A stretch of 48,905 nucleotides of DNA. Source: Thermococcus celericrescens. Lineage in GTDB: Archaea; Methanobacteriota_B; Thermococci; Thermococcales; Thermococcaceae. Numbering within the stretch: position 1 is the stretch's first letter; each line of letters opens with the position of its first letter. This document shows, piece after piece, positions 7,861-16,529 of this stretch. Below the pieces are notes generated by a model. The model worked only from the letters and a program-made list of their open reading frames with translations, was not told the origin of the DNA and did no database searches. The translations under genes and the position numbers were made by a program. The DNA lies in contig NZ_LLYW01000015.1 in assembly GCF_001484195.1 (NCBI RefSeq), forward strand, positions 1 through 48,905, given 5' to 3'.

Positions 7861-7897
7861 ATATAAACCTTTTTCTCGTAATACTCACTACGGGTGA
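7861..7897. promoter_or_regulatory. Shared divergent TATA and degenerate second TGM
   Basis: ATATAAA at 7861-7867 reads as a TATA box on both strands (TTTATAT on minus) and can serve both the glucanotransferase and the secreted protein. Downstream on the plus side, TCAC-TACGG-GTGA at 7885-7897 keeps the core and the 5-nt spacing of the glycolytic motif, but the outer bases differ (AC/CT instead of TA/TA). It sits near the expected plus-strand transcript start. Confidence 0.5.
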
Positions 7898-7942
7898 CTA
7901 CCGTACACCCCTGGGGATTTATCCCCACTGGAGGTGGATAAT

Positions 7943-10900
7943 GTGAAGAAAACGGCGGCAGTTGTGTTAACCTTCGTTCTGTTGCTTGGTTTAGTGCCCA
8001 TGTTTAGCGGCCTCGTCAGCGCCATGTACGGCACTAAAATCATAGACGGCAGCCTAAGCGACTGGACTCCGAGCGATTTGGTTGCGGTAGGCAAAGATAC
8101 TGGACTTGAAGGAGCCAACCTCGACAGACTCCACGTTTCATGGGATAACGAGTACCTGTACATAGCGGTTAAGACGAACAACACCCAGAGCTGGGATGTT
8201 GCCTATGGAATAGGAATAGACGTAGACCCTGGAACAGGAAACGGCTACGTTTCCGGTGGAGATTCATGGGGAAGGAGCGTCGAGTTCTCCAACGGCTTTG
8301 CTCTTGACTATGAGATTTACTTCTGGTGGGGTCAGAGCAGCGGAATGGGAACAGATAACTTCAACATCTGGACCGGTGGAGGCTGGGATTACAAGGGCAT
8401 CTCCGGCGTCGGCGGGAGCTTCGCTTACACAGGGAACACTTCAACAGGTCTCCAGACGGTCGAGATAAAGATACCTTGGAGCGCCCTCGGCGGGAAGCCT
8501 GAGAAGATAGCGGTAATGGCGTGGGTCACTGGAAGCGGGGGTTCGGCGGTGGACAGCCTCCCCGTTGATCCGGCCATAGACTACACTGACATCGGAAACG
8601 AGTGGGGTGACACCGACACCTTCACCAACCTCCCGGTCATCTACGTCGCCCCCAAGACAATAGATGGCAATCTCAGCGACTGGAGCGAGAACGAACTGGC
8701 GGCCGAGGACACCACGGGTACGGGCCTTGACGTGGGCAACCTCAGCAAGTTCTACGTCTCCTGGGATGACCAGTACCTCTACCTTGCCATTGAGACCAAC
8801 AACACCAAGAACGGAGGAATGGCGTACGGTTTCGGAATTGACATCGATCCCGGGACAGGAAACGGCTACACGACAGGAGGAGACGCATGGGGAAGGGGCA
8901 TAGAGTTCTCCAATGGATACGCGCTGGACTATGAAGTTTACTTCTGGTGGGACGACGGGAGCGCATCAATAACCGCCGCGCAGCTCAACCCATACGAGGG
9001 CGGCTGGAGCTGGCCGAGCCTGACCGATATGGGTGGAAAGTATAACTACACCGGGGACAGTTCAACGGGCCTTAAAACCCTCGAAGTCGCAGTACCATGG
9101 TCAGCCATCGGAGGAATGCCCAGCAAATTCGCGGTCGCCGCATGGGTAACCGGTGGAGGCGGCTCTGCCGTTGACGTCCTCCCGCAGGAAGGTGCCGCCG
9201 CGGACAACGCAGACGAATGGAGCGACACGGACGTCATCACCGAGATGGCGGACTTCGAGATGTTCATTCCTGTGCCCGAACTCACCGCCAGCATAACCGG
9301 CCCCGGTATCGCGGGACTCAACAGAACGACCGAATACCGCGTCACCGTGAAAAACCTCGGTTCCCTTCCGGCCGCCGATGCCGAGGTCAGGGCCTACGTC
9401 AACGATACGCTCATCTCCAACTGGACCATCGACATCGGTGCCGGCGAGGAGAGGGAGCTCACTTTCACATGGAAACCAAACGAAACGGGCAGGTACACGC
9501 TGAAGGTTACGGTGGACGAGGGCAACCTTATCACGGAGGCCAACGAGGACAACAACGTCGTCACAATGGACGTTGATGTGGTGTGGGTTGGAAAAATAGA
9601 AGTTGACGGCAACCCGAACGACTGGCCGTCGGCGAACCTGCTCAATGACACGTACACCGTAATCAACGGAACGTTCATCTGGAGGGACGCCGAGAACGAC
9701 CAGAGAACGGACAACGACAATTACCTTGAGGAAACCAACTACACCTCAAGCCATGCCGACCTCACTGAGGTGGCGGTGACGAAGGACGACCACTACGTTT
9801 ACTTCCTCTTCAGGTTCAGGAACATGAGCAACATGAAGCTGGGGGCAAACGGAGCAACGTTCATAGCCGTCCCGATCGATTACAAGGACGGTGGAAAAGC
9901 CGGAGGTTTTGCCGGCAGTATGGACATGAGCTCGGTTATAGAATGGGACATCCAGATGGCGGTGAACCTCAAGTGCTCGGGATGCAGCGGGGACACCGCA
10001 GTAAATGCCGCGGGCAACAGCGTTGAGTCCATGCTGTACTTCATAGACCCGAACAACGACATAGTCACGGTGAACGGGGCCGTCGTTGGGGTTAACCTCT
10101 CAGCGAACACCATCGAGGTCAGAGTTCCGCTGGGCGTCTTCGAAGGCGCAAGCAGCTTTAACTTCCAGGTCGCAACCGGCCTGAGCTGGGGAGGCGGAGT
10201 CTGGAACTTCGGAGAAGCGTTCAGCGACGACGACATCAGCGACGCCGTTGATGTCCTCAGCGACAAGCCCACCGAGGAGGAGGTTATGGACGGATACCTC
10301 GACTACTACATCTGCATCGAGACCAACGGCATGGTCGAGAAGGCAAACGATGTGGACTACACTTCCGTCCGCAGGAAAATGCAGATGCAGGAATTCTGGA
10401 GAGGTTTCGTGTCCCTCAACAAGTATTACGGAATGTGGCACTTCAAGAACGACTACGGGCGCTATCTCGAACTCGACGAATACTTCCGGAACACCACCCT
10501 GCCGGAGGAGATAGAGAAGAAGGTCGAGGAATACGAGAACACCGTGAACGACCTCCTCAAGCTCTACAACGAGGGGAAGGAGAACATCGATAACGGAAAC
10601 GCTGCCCTGGGAGCATCCATTAAGATATTCCGCGCGTACACTGGACTGAAAAAGGTAGTGCATGAGATGGAGGAGCTGAAGAAAATCGTCGAGGAGGGCA
10701 ACCTTGAAAGGCTCGAGTACCTCAAGGAGCTCTCCAAGAACCTCACCAAGACCATAGACGGAAACCTCGATGACTGGAGCGTCCAGCCGGTGGCGGTCGA
10801 TGAGACCGGCTACGGCCAAGATGGCGCGAACCTCAAGGCCCTCTACGTCGATCACGACGACCAGTTCCTCTACATAGCCCTAACCACAGAGAACAGCGCC

Positions 10901-11374
10901 TCGTGGAGGGTTTCCTACAGCATATCCCTCGACTACAGGGCCGGCGGATACACGGATGGCCAGGACAGCTGGAGCAGAAAGGTGAGCTTCAGCCGGGGAA
11001 TAGATGCGCAGCTCTACTTCTTCTGGAACGGGGAGTTCTTTGGAGACCCCGGAACCAGCACCATAACCAGCGCCCAGCTCGCCCTGTGGAACGGAACCGG
11101 ATGGAAGTACGAGGACCTCAAGTGGATCGGATTCTACGCATACACTGGCAACCAGAAAGACGGTCTCCAGACCCTCGAGATAGCGATTCCATGGGAAGCC
11201 CTCGGCGTCAAGCCCGGGGAGATAAACGTGGTCGCCTACGTCACCGGACAGGGTGCCGGCGATTCAGCCGTTGACTCACTGCCGCTCCAGGATGCCGTCA
11301 AGGGCACCGACCCAGGACAGGAGTGGGGCGACGCAGATACATTCACCCAGTTTGCGACGGTCAACATAGAGTGA
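7943..11374 (+). CDS. Secreted protein with three glucodextranase-C-like modules and a CARDB domain (1,143 aa)
   Basis: GTG 7943 is chosen because GGAGGTGG (7930-7937) sits 5 nt before it and the product then begins with a clean signal peptide (MKKTAAVVLTF...GLVSA). The mature protein has two tandem beta modules of about 200 residues (roughly 30-215 and 237-440), each with IDG-LSDW near its start, GGDxWGR, YTGN/DSSTGL and a WxDTD ending. A CARDB-like Ig domain (about 445-545) follows, then a related but diverged module starting IEVDGNPNDW (550-775), a charged helical stretch (about 850-935), and a third clear copy (936-1143). The modules resemble the SLH-like C-terminal binding module of glucodextranase and of Thermococcales amylopullulanase. 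No glycoside hydrolase catalytic domain is visible. A polysaccharide-binding or cell-surface tethering role in starch use is inferred from the domains and from the promoter shared with the glucanotransferase. Confidence 0.8.
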   Translation: MKKTAAVVLTFVLLLGLVPMFSGLVSAMYGTKIIDGSLSDWTPSDLVAVGKDTGLEGANLDRLHVSWDNEYLYIAVKTNNTQSWDVAYGIGIDVDPGTGNGYVSGGDSWGRSVEFSNGFALDYEIYFWWGQSSGMGTDNFNIWTGGGWDYKGISGVGGSFAYTGNTSTGLQTVEIKIPWSALGGKPEKIAVMAWVTGSGGSAVDSLPVDPAIDYTDIGNEWGDTDTFTNLPVIYVAPKTIDGNLSDWSENELAAEDTTGTGLDVGNLSKFYVSWDDQYLYLAIETNNTKNGGMAYGFGIDIDPGTGNGYTTGGDAWGRGIEFSNGYALDYEVYFWWDDGSASITAAQLNPYEGGWSWPSLTDMGGKYNYTGDSSTGLKTLEVAVPWSAIGGMPSKFAVAAWVTGGGGSAVDVLPQEGAAADNADEWSDTDVITEMADFEMFIPVPELTASITGPGIAGLNRTTEYRVTVKNLGSLPAADAEVRAYVNDTLISNWTIDIGAGEERELTFTWKPNETGRYTLKVTVDEGNLITEANEDNNVVTMDVDVVWVGKIEVDGNPNDWPSANLLNDTYTVINGTFIWRDAENDQRTDNDNYLEETNYTSSHADLTEVAVTKDDHYVYFLFRFRNMSNMKLGANGATFIAVPIDYKDGGKAGGFAGSMDMSSVIEWDIQMAVNLKCSGCSGDTAVNAAGNSVESMLYFIDPNNDIVTVNGAVVGVNLSANTIEVRVPLGVFEGASSFNFQVATGLSWGGGVWNFGEAFSDDDISDAVDVLSDKPTEEEVMDGYLDYYICIETNGMVEKANDVDYTSVRRKMQMQEFWRGFVSLNKYYGMWHFKNDYGRYLELDEYFRNTTLPEEIEKKVEEYENTVNDLLKLYNEGKENIDNGNAALGASIKIFRAYTGLKKVVHEMEELKKIVEEGNLERLEYLKELSKNLTKTIDGNLDDWSVQPVAVDETGYGQDGANLKALYVDHDDQFLYIALTTENSASWRVSYSISLDYRAGGYTDGQDSWSRKVSFSRGIDAQLYFFWNGEFFGDPGTSTITSAQLALWNGTGWKYEDLKWIGFYAYTGNQKDGLQTLEIAIPWEALGVKPGEINVVAYVTGQGAGDSAVDSLPLQDAVKGTDPGQEWGDADTFTQFATVNIE

Positions 11375-11375
11375 C

Positions 11376-11402
11376 CTTTCTTTTCGATTTTCCATTTTCC
11401 AC
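11376..11402 (+). terminator. T-rich terminator
   Basis: Several runs of T (TTTCTTTTCGATTTTCC and beyond) immediately follow the stop of the secreted protein on the plus strand. This is typical of archaeal oligo-T termination. Confidence 0.4.
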
Positions 11403-11433
11403 TCTTCTGTGATGCCGCTATACAAACAAAAGC

Positions 11434-12060
11434 TCAGATGAGCAACCCCGCCAGATAAACGGTCAGCGCCACCGCCAGCTGGTTGGAGAAGTTGTCGTCG
11501 GGCGGTAGGTTGTAGAACTCCGCCACGGTTCCAGCTATGGAGCCCACCAGGGCCAGGGGGAGGCCAACGAGGGGCCAGAGTATGGCAATCCCGGCGAGGA
11601 AGTAGGCAAGGCTGCCCTCGAAGCTCTTGCCGTTGGAGAAGCGGTGCCTTCCGAGGGACTTGCCCACTATGGCCGCCAGGGCGTCTCCGACGGTCGCGAC
11701 GGTGATGGCACCTACCGCCACCTCCATCGGGAAGAAGTACACCACTATGAACGAGGCCGCGGCGAAGTAGATGTGAGCCGCGACGCGGTAGCGCTCGTGG
11801 GAGCGGGTTATCTCGTCTATGTGCTTTTCCAGAACCTCAACCCTTCCGATGACGTCCTCATCGACGTATATCCTGAGCCTCCTCTTTATGTTGTCCCTGA
11901 GCTCCTCTATTATCCTGAAGGGCTCGAGGACGACGAAGAGGAAGAACGAGATGCCTATGAGCGTGAGGGTAAGCTCCCTGCCGAACAGGTGGTAGGAGAG
12001 CGGAACGAGCAGACCCGTCATGTGGAGGGACTTACGCTTCAGCTCGCTTTTCATGCTCAC
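11434..12060 (-). CDS. Polyprenol/dolichol kinase-like membrane protein (208 aa)
   Basis: This is a SEC59/COG0170-type integral membrane kinase, related to dolichol, phytol and diacylglycerol kinases, which phosphorylate isoprenoid alcohols. Several membrane segments are visible (LTLIGISFFLFVVLEPF, HIYFAAASFIVVYFF, LAYFLAGIAILWPLVGLPL). The conserved signature GDALAAIVGKSLGRHRF and the SFEGSLAYF motif are both present. The start is GTG 12060, 6 nt after GGAGGTGA, with ATG 12054 as an alternative. It overlaps the upstream HAD gene by 29 nt and is surely co-transcribed with it. A role in recycling the dolichol carrier for surface glycans is plausible but inferred. Confidence 0.75.
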   Translation of the reverse strand: MSMKSELKRKSLHMTGLLVPLSYHLFGRELTLTLIGISFFLFVVLEPFRIIEELRDNIKRRLRIYVDEDVIGRVEVLEKHIDEITRSHERYRVAAHIYFAAASFIVVYFFPMEVAVGAITVATVGDALAAIVGKSLGRHRFSNGKSFEGSLAYFLAGIAILWPLVGLPLALVGSIAGTVAEFYNLPPDDNFSNQLAVALTVYLAGLLI

Positions 12061-12727
12061 GCTTTATCACCTCCAGGGCTTCGATGAGGTCCTTAACCAC
12101 GTAGTCGGCGTGCCTGGCGAGCCTCCCACTGAAGTAGCCCCTCTGAACCAGTATCGTCGTCGCCCCAATCTCCTTCCCCCCGCGCATGTCGGTGTCGTCC
12201 CTGTCCCCGACCATGTAGACCTCGTCATCGGGAAAGAGCCTGCGGGCAAGCCTGAAATTGTGGGGTTCGAGCTTGCTGTGGCCGGTTTCACCGCTTATTA
12301 TCAGTGCGTCGAAATAGTCCTTTATACCGAGGTACTCGAGCTTCTTCCTCTGCCACTTGGTAGAGGAGTCCGTAATGAGAACGAGCCTCGCACCCATGGC
12401 CTTGAGACCCCGCAGAAAGGGAACGGCGTCCGGGTAAAGCTTCAGATTGGAGAAGAACACCCTATCAACCAGTTCTGTTATCTCGTCCAGCTCGTCCGGG
12501 CTGATTTTGGCGTAGACCTTGCTCATCACCCTCTCGACGAGCTTATCGAAGTCGAGGGTGTGGAATTCCCTTGACTGCTCCAGCTCCCTGTAGCGGGCCG
12601 TAAGAATGTAGAAGAACGCCCTGAACTTTCTCCGTCTGATGAGATAGGGTATCAGGCGGAGAACGCTGTACCTGCCGGCCTCCCAGGTGTTGCAGAGCGT
12701 GTCGTCGAGGTCAACGAGCACAAGCAT
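12032..12727 (-). CDS. HAD-superfamily hydrolase (231 aa)
   Basis: This is a haloacid dehalogenase-type phosphatase of unknown substrate. Motif I is LVDLDDTLCNTW (nucleophile Asp6 and Asp8), motif II LVLITDSSTK, motif III is around the Lys of GHSKLEPHNF, and motif IV MVGDRDDTDMRGG, all in order and intact. A helical cap of about 100 residues lies between motifs I and II (C1-type). The ATG at 12727 is preceded by GTGGGGA. The 3' end overlaps the polyprenol kinase gene, so a phosphatase acting near isoprenoid or sugar phosphates is possible, but nothing in the sequence fixes the substrate. Confidence 0.85.
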   Translation of the reverse strand: MLVLVDLDDTLCNTWEAGRYSVLRLIPYLIRRRKFRAFFYILTARYRELEQSREFHTLDFDKLVERVMSKVYAKISPDELDEITELVDRVFFSNLKLYPDAVPFLRGLKAMGARLVLITDSSTKWQRKKLEYLGIKDYFDALIISGETGHSKLEPHNFRLARRLFPDDEVYMVGDRDDTDMRGGKEIGATTILVQRGYFSGRLARHADYVVKDLIEALEVIKREHEKRAEA

Positions 12728-12807
12728 ATTAAAGAATCCCCACGGGTCGTTTTAATCCTTTGGGTTTGGCGCTAAGTTTTAAAAGGTGAAAGGGAAGCCC
12801 ATACCGT

Positions 12808-13056
12808 ATGGACGGGAAAACGCTGATACTGAGCGGGATGGCCCTTATATTCCTCGGCTTCCTGTTAGTTTTCATTGGGACCCTCGTTTCTGCCCTCGGC
12901 GGAGAGGCGGACGTTGAGGGGGGCGGGGTGATAATGATAGGCCCCATTCCGATAATATTCGGAACAAGCAGGGGGGCCGCTGGAATCGCGGCCGTACTGG
13001 CGATAATACTCATGGCGCTCTGGCTGCTTGCGGCCCTGCTGGCGAGGGGGGACTGA
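12808..13056 (+). CDS. TIGR00304 family small membrane protein (82 aa)
   Basis: This is a short archaeal membrane protein of the TIGR00304/DUF131 type. It has an N-terminal hydrophobic segment (LILSGMALIFLGFLLVFIG), the diagnostic conserved loop GGVIMIGPIPIIFGTSR, and a second hydrophobic segment (IAAVLAIILMALWLLAALL). The ATG at 12808 follows a TATA-like TTTTAAAAGG at 12777-12786, leaving a very short leader. It is 1 nt upstream of the antiporter gene, so the two form an operon. Function is unknown. Confidence 0.8.
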   Translation: MDGKTLILSGMALIFLGFLLVFIGTLVSALGGEADVEGGGVIMIGPIPIIFGTSRGAAGIAAVLAIILMALWLLAALLARGD

Positions 13057-13057
13057 C

Positions 13058-14233
13058 GTGGACTTCCTGGCGGCGCTCGCGATTCTTCTCGTCACAGCAA
13101 AGAGCATAGAGTGGCTCTTTGAGAGGGTGGAAATACACCCGATAATAGCCCACGTCCTCACGGGAATATTCCTGGGGCCCTTCGTCCTCGGAGTGATCGA
13201 ACCGACGGAAGAACTGGGGGTTCTCGCGGAGTTCGGGCTGATAATGATGATGCTCTACATGGGACTCACCAGCAACTTCTCCGCCATAGCCCAGAACACC
13301 AAGAAGGCGGTGGTCGTTGCGGCCCTTGGCGTGGCGTTCTCCTTCGCCCTGGGCTTCCTCACCGTCGAGGTGGCGGGGAAAGGAACCACTGCCGCAATAT
13401 TCATCGGAGTGACCCTCGGAAACACCGCAATAGAGGTAACCAGCGGCGTACTCGTGAAGGAACGTGTGAGGAGGGAGGTCTCATCGATACTCATGGGGGC
13501 CGCCTTTGCCGACGACATAATGGCGGTTTACCTCATAGGTATAATCACCGCTCTGGCGGGAGGGGGGCTCGACGCGGCTTCCTTTGGAATACTGACGGTC
13601 AAGATATTCGCATTCATAGCTGCAACGCTTCTGGTATCCGAGTACATCTTCAAGAGGGCCAGGTGGTTCTACTCCATCGTCAGGAACCTCAACGTGTTCT
13701 TCACCTTCACGCTCATCCTGACCTTCACCCTAGCCATAATAGCCCAGTGGGCGGGCCTCAACCAGATAATAGGCGCCTACCTCGCGGGCCTCACCATAAG
13801 CCGCCTCCGCGAGAGGAAGGACCCGCTCGTCGTGACGAGGATAAAGCTCAACGAACTCATAAACGACCTCCAGGTCGTTCTCACCGAGTTCTTTATACCC
13901 CTGTTCTTCATCTACGTTGGACTGATGTTCAACCCGCCCCTGGCCGACATAAGCCTGATCCTCATAGCGGCGCTCTACCTCGCGGCGGTGATGGGCAAGC
14001 TCATCGGCTGCGGTCTCGGTGCGAGGCTCTTTGGTCTGAACTGGAGGGACTCGATAACGATAGGTATTGGAATGGGCGGCAGGGGAAGTCTCGAGCTGGC
14101 CATACTCACGTTCGGCCTCTCCGCGGGCCTCATAGACCAGGTTCTCTTCGCGAGCGTCATAGCGGTCTCCATGCTCACCGCGCTGACAACACCGGTGTTC
14201 TTCAAGGGCTACCTAAAGAGGGTAAAGGCTTAA
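13058..14233 (+). CDS. CPA2-type cation:proton antiporter (391 aa)
   Basis: This is a Na+/H+ or K+/H+ exchanger of the CPA2 (KefB/NapA) family. The start is GTG 13058, 1 nt after the preceding stop, with GAGGGGG upstream; earlier in-frame starts would overlap the upstream gene. About 12 to 13 hydrophobic segments are visible. GAAFADDIMAVYLIG carries the paired Asp expected in the ion-binding helix, and IGIGMGGRGSLELAIL resembles the conserved C-terminal membrane motif. No cytosolic TrkA-N or TrkA-C regulatory domain follows, so this is the short form. It probably contributes to sodium or pH homeostasis. Confidence 0.88.
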   Translation: MDFLAALAILLVTAKSIEWLFERVEIHPIIAHVLTGIFLGPFVLGVIEPTEELGVLAEFGLIMMMLYMGLTSNFSAIAQNTKKAVVVAALGVAFSFALGFLTVEVAGKGTTAAIFIGVTLGNTAIEVTSGVLVKERVRREVSSILMGAAFADDIMAVYLIGIITALAGGGLDAASFGILTVKIFAFIAATLLVSEYIFKRARWFYSIVRNLNVFFTFTLILTFTLAIIAQWAGLNQIIGAYLAGLTISRLRERKDPLVVTRIKLNELINDLQVVLTEFFIPLFFIYVGLMFNPPLADISLILIAALYLAAVMGKLIGCGLGARLFGLNWRDSITIGIGMGGRGSLELAILTFGLSAGLIDQVLFASVIAVSMLTALTTPVFFKGYLKRVKA

Positions 14234-14270
14234 ATTTGAGGGATAAAACTAGGCACAGGCTGGTGAGACC

Positions 14271-15422
14271 ATGTTCCCGAAGAAAGGAGCGAGCGAAGAG
14301 GAAGTTCTGGCGGAGCTGGAGGAGAAGACGTCAGAGGACCTGACCTTTGATTCAGGCAGGATTCTCGGCTCGATGTGCACCCATCCACATCCCTTCGCCG
14401 CGGAGGTGGTGCGGCGTTACATCGACAGGAATCTGGGCGACCCCGGGCTGCACGTTGGAAGCCAGTGGGTGGAGAGAGAGGTAATAGCAATGCTGTCCAG
14501 CCTTCTCGGCCTCGAAAGGGGCTACGGGAACATAGTCTCAGGGGGAACTGAGGCCAACATTCTCGCCGTGAGGGCGTTCCGCAACCTGGCTGATGTGGAG
14601 AACCCCGAGCTCATACTTCCCAGAAGCGCCCACTTCTCCTTCCTCAAGGCGAGCGAGATGCTGAAGGTCCGGCTCGTCTGGGCGGACCTGCGGGAGGACT
14701 ATTCGGTCGATGTTAAGGACGTCGAGGCTAAAATCACTGACAACACCATAGGAATCGTCGGCATCGCCGGAACCACTGGGCTGGGTGTGGTGGACGACAT
14801 TCCAGCTTTAAGTGACCTGGCCCTCGACTATGGCCTCCCGCTTCACGTGGATGCCGCCTTCGGGGGTTTTGTCATTCCCTTCGCCAAAGCTCTGGGCTAC
14901 GATATCCCCGATTTCGATTTCAGGCTGAGGGGCGTCAAGAGCATAACCATAGACCCCCACAAGATGGGGATGGTTCCCATCCCGGCGGGAGGGATAATAT
15001 TCCGCGAGAAGCGGTTCCTGGAGGCGATAAGCGTTCCCGCGCCGTACCTCGCCGGCGGCAAGGTCTGGCAGGCGACGATAACTGGTACGAGACCCGGAGC
15101 ACAGGCGCTGGCAGTGTGGGCGATGATAAAGCACCTCGGATTCGAGGGCTACGCTGAGATCGTCAAGCGGGCCATGGAGCTGAGCAGGTGGTTCGCGGGC
15201 GAGCTCAAGAGGATCCCAGGGGTCCATCTCATCCGCGAGCCCGTTCTCAACATCGTTTCCTTCGGGGCAAAGAACCTAGAAGAGGTCGAGGAGGAGCTTA
15301 AGAAGCGCGGCTGGGGCGTGAGCGCCCACAGGGGATACATCAGGATCGTCATGATGCCCCACGTTAGAAGGGAGCATCTGGAGGCGTTTTTGATGGACCT
15401 GAGGGAGGCAGTCAGGGCATGA
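14271..15422 (+). CDS. mfnA: L-aspartate/L-tyrosine decarboxylase (MfnA family, 383 aa)
   Basis: This is a PLP-dependent group II decarboxylase. In Thermococcales this family member acts as an aspartate 1-decarboxylase, making beta-alanine for coenzyme A; in methanogens the relative decarboxylates tyrosine for methanofuran. The PLP lysine is in TIDPHKMGM (Lys231), with SGGTEANILA and HVDAAFGGF (Asp194) contacting the cofactor. The ATG at 14271 follows GGTGAGACC. It is 37 nt after the antiporter stop. All cofactor residues are present. Because methanofuran is not expected here, the CoA role is more likely; this relies on family knowledge. Confidence 0.88.
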   Translation: MFPKKGASEEEVLAELEEKTSEDLTFDSGRILGSMCTHPHPFAAEVVRRYIDRNLGDPGLHVGSQWVEREVIAMLSSLLGLERGYGNIVSGGTEANILAVRAFRNLADVENPELILPRSAHFSFLKASEMLKVRLVWADLREDYSVDVKDVEAKITDNTIGIVGIAGTTGLGVVDDIPALSDLALDYGLPLHVDAAFGGFVIPFAKALGYDIPDFDFRLRGVKSITIDPHKMGMVPIPAGGIIFREKRFLEAISVPAPYLAGGKVWQATITGTRPGAQALAVWAMIKHLGFEGYAEIVKRAMELSRWFAGELKRIPGVHLIREPVLNIVSFGAKNLEEVEEELKKRGWGVSAHRGYIRIVMMPHVRREHLEAFLMDLREAVRA

Positions 15423-15449
15423 TAACGCGATCCATGACAGAGATCCGAG

Positions 15450-16310
15450 CTACTCCGTAACCCCCTTTATGTCCACGTGAACGAAGGCGACCTCAACCTC
15501 GGGGAGGCTCTCTATAACCCTCTTCACCTCCTCGCTGACGTCGTGGGCCTCTTTGAGGCTTAGCCCTGGGGAGACCTCTATGTGGAGCTCAACGTGCAGT
15601 TTGCTGCCGACGTAGTGAGCCCTCAAATCATGGACGCCGAGAACGTTCGGGACGCTTAAGGCGGTCTTCTTTATCTCCTCGCAGACCTCAAAGGGCGGGG
15701 CCTGTCCCGTCAGATAGCGGACGTTCTCAAGGATTATGTCCAGCGAGACCTTCAGGAGGAAGACCGAGACGACGAGACCCGCGATTGAATCACCGTACAT
15801 AAAACCAAGTTCCTGGGCACCGAGACCTATTAGAACCGCAACGCTGCTCAGTGCATCGCTCCTGTGGTGGTAGGCATCGGCGACGAGTATCTGGCTGTTG
15901 ATCTTCCTGCCGATGTGGACAGAATAGCGGAACATGAGCTCCTTAGAGAGTATCGAGAGCAGGGTGACGCCGAGCATTATGGAGTTGACTTCTGTGGCTC
16001 CACCCTCAATTATCCTGTAAACGGCATCACGGCCTATCTCGTATGTCACTATTATAAGAGCCTCCCCAATCAGGAAGGCCACCAGGGGCTCAAAACGGGA
16101 ATGGCCAAAGGGATGGCTTTTGTCGGGCGGTTTTGAGGATATTCTAATGCCCGCGTAGCCGATGACGCTCGTGATAACGTCGCTTAAGGAGTGGACGCCG
16201 TCGGATATCAGGGCGATGCTGGAATACATGAAACCCACGGCTAGCTTGAGCAAGGAAAGGAGAACGTTGCCAAGGATGCTGACCCAGATGGGCCTGTATA
16301 TCTCTTCCAC
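15450..16310 (-). CDS. Cation diffusion facilitator (CDF) metal exporter (286 aa)
   Basis: This is a CDF-family transporter that exports divalent metals (Zn, Mn, Fe, Co or Ni) in exchange for protons. GTG 16310 is chosen because GGTGATACT precedes it, whereas in-frame starts further up fall at the predicted promoter. Six hydrophobic segments are followed by a cytosolic C-terminal domain (about 200-286). The metal sites are SDGVHSLSDV (helix 2) and YHHRSDALSS (helix 5), giving a DxxxD/HxxxD pattern. The C-terminal ferredoxin-like domain contains VHDLRAHYVGSKLHVELHIE. The promoter has a 14-bp palindrome between TATA and start, suggesting metal-responsive repression. Confidence 0.9.
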   Translation of the reverse strand: MEEIYRPIWVSILGNVLLSLLKLAVGFMYSSIALISDGVHSLSDVITSVIGYAGIRISSKPPDKSHPFGHSRFEPLVAFLIGEALIIVTYEIGRDAVYRIIEGGATEVNSIMLGVTLLSILSKELMFRYSVHIGRKINSQILVADAYHHRSDALSSVAVLIGLGAQELGFMYGDSIAGLVVSVFLLKVSLDIILENVRYLTGQAPPFEVCEEIKKTALSVPNVLGVHDLRAHYVGSKLHVELHIEVSPGLSLKEAHDVSEEVKRVIESLPEVEVAFVHVDIKGVTE

Positions 16311-16326
16311 AGTATCACCACAATTT

Positions 16327-16350
16327 TGTGCATATGCACACAATATTTAA
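16327..16350 (-). promoter_or_regulatory. CDF promoter with perfect palindromic operator
   Basis: On the minus strand a TATA box (TTAAATATT, 16343-16350) is followed by TGTGCATATGCACA (16327-16340), a perfect 14-bp palindrome. It covers the region between TATA and the expected transcript start near 16323. This position suits a repressor, probably metal-sensing given the gene. Confidence 0.6.
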
Positions 16351-16437
16351 GCCTTACCGTCCCCATTCGGATATTTAACTTTATTAGGTTTTCCAATTTT
16401 GTTAGGCTAAACTAATTCAAGGGACATAAAAATGAGC

Positions 16438-16500
16438 TGAGCGGTCAGTCCGTCACTCCATCATCACGAGCCTCAGGCAAGGCTGAACTCATCATCCCGG
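16438..16500 (-). ncRNA. C/D box sRNA
   Basis: Read on the minus strand it has the complete archaeal C/D layout. Box C is ATGATGA (16495-16489), then a 12-nt guide GTTCAGCCTTGC, box D' CTGA (16476-16473) and a 5-nt spacer. Box C' is GTGATGA (16467-16461), then a 12-nt guide TGGAGTGACGGA and box D CTGA (16448-16445). Both guides have the canonical 12-nt length for paired 2'-O-methylation. A TATA box (CCTTTTAAGG, 16528-16519) lies about 24 nt before the predicted 5' end, and a U-rich run follows near 16434-16428. The target RNAs are not identified. Confidence 0.8.
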
Positions 16501-16518
16501 GAAAAGGTTGAAGATGGG

Positions 16519-16528
16519 CCTTAAAAGG
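16519..16528 (-). promoter_or_regulatory. TATA box of the first C/D sRNA
   Basis: CCTTTTAAGG on the minus strand is followed by CCCATCTTCAACC. It lies 24 nt upstream of the box C end at about 16500. The same arrangement recurs before the second sRNA. Confidence 0.55.
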
Positions 16529-16529
16529 G

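Noticed and set aside
7178-7897. Plus-strand 239-residue ORF antisense to the glucanotransferase
   Set aside because: It is the complement of a conserved GH57 coding sequence and has no recognisable domain.
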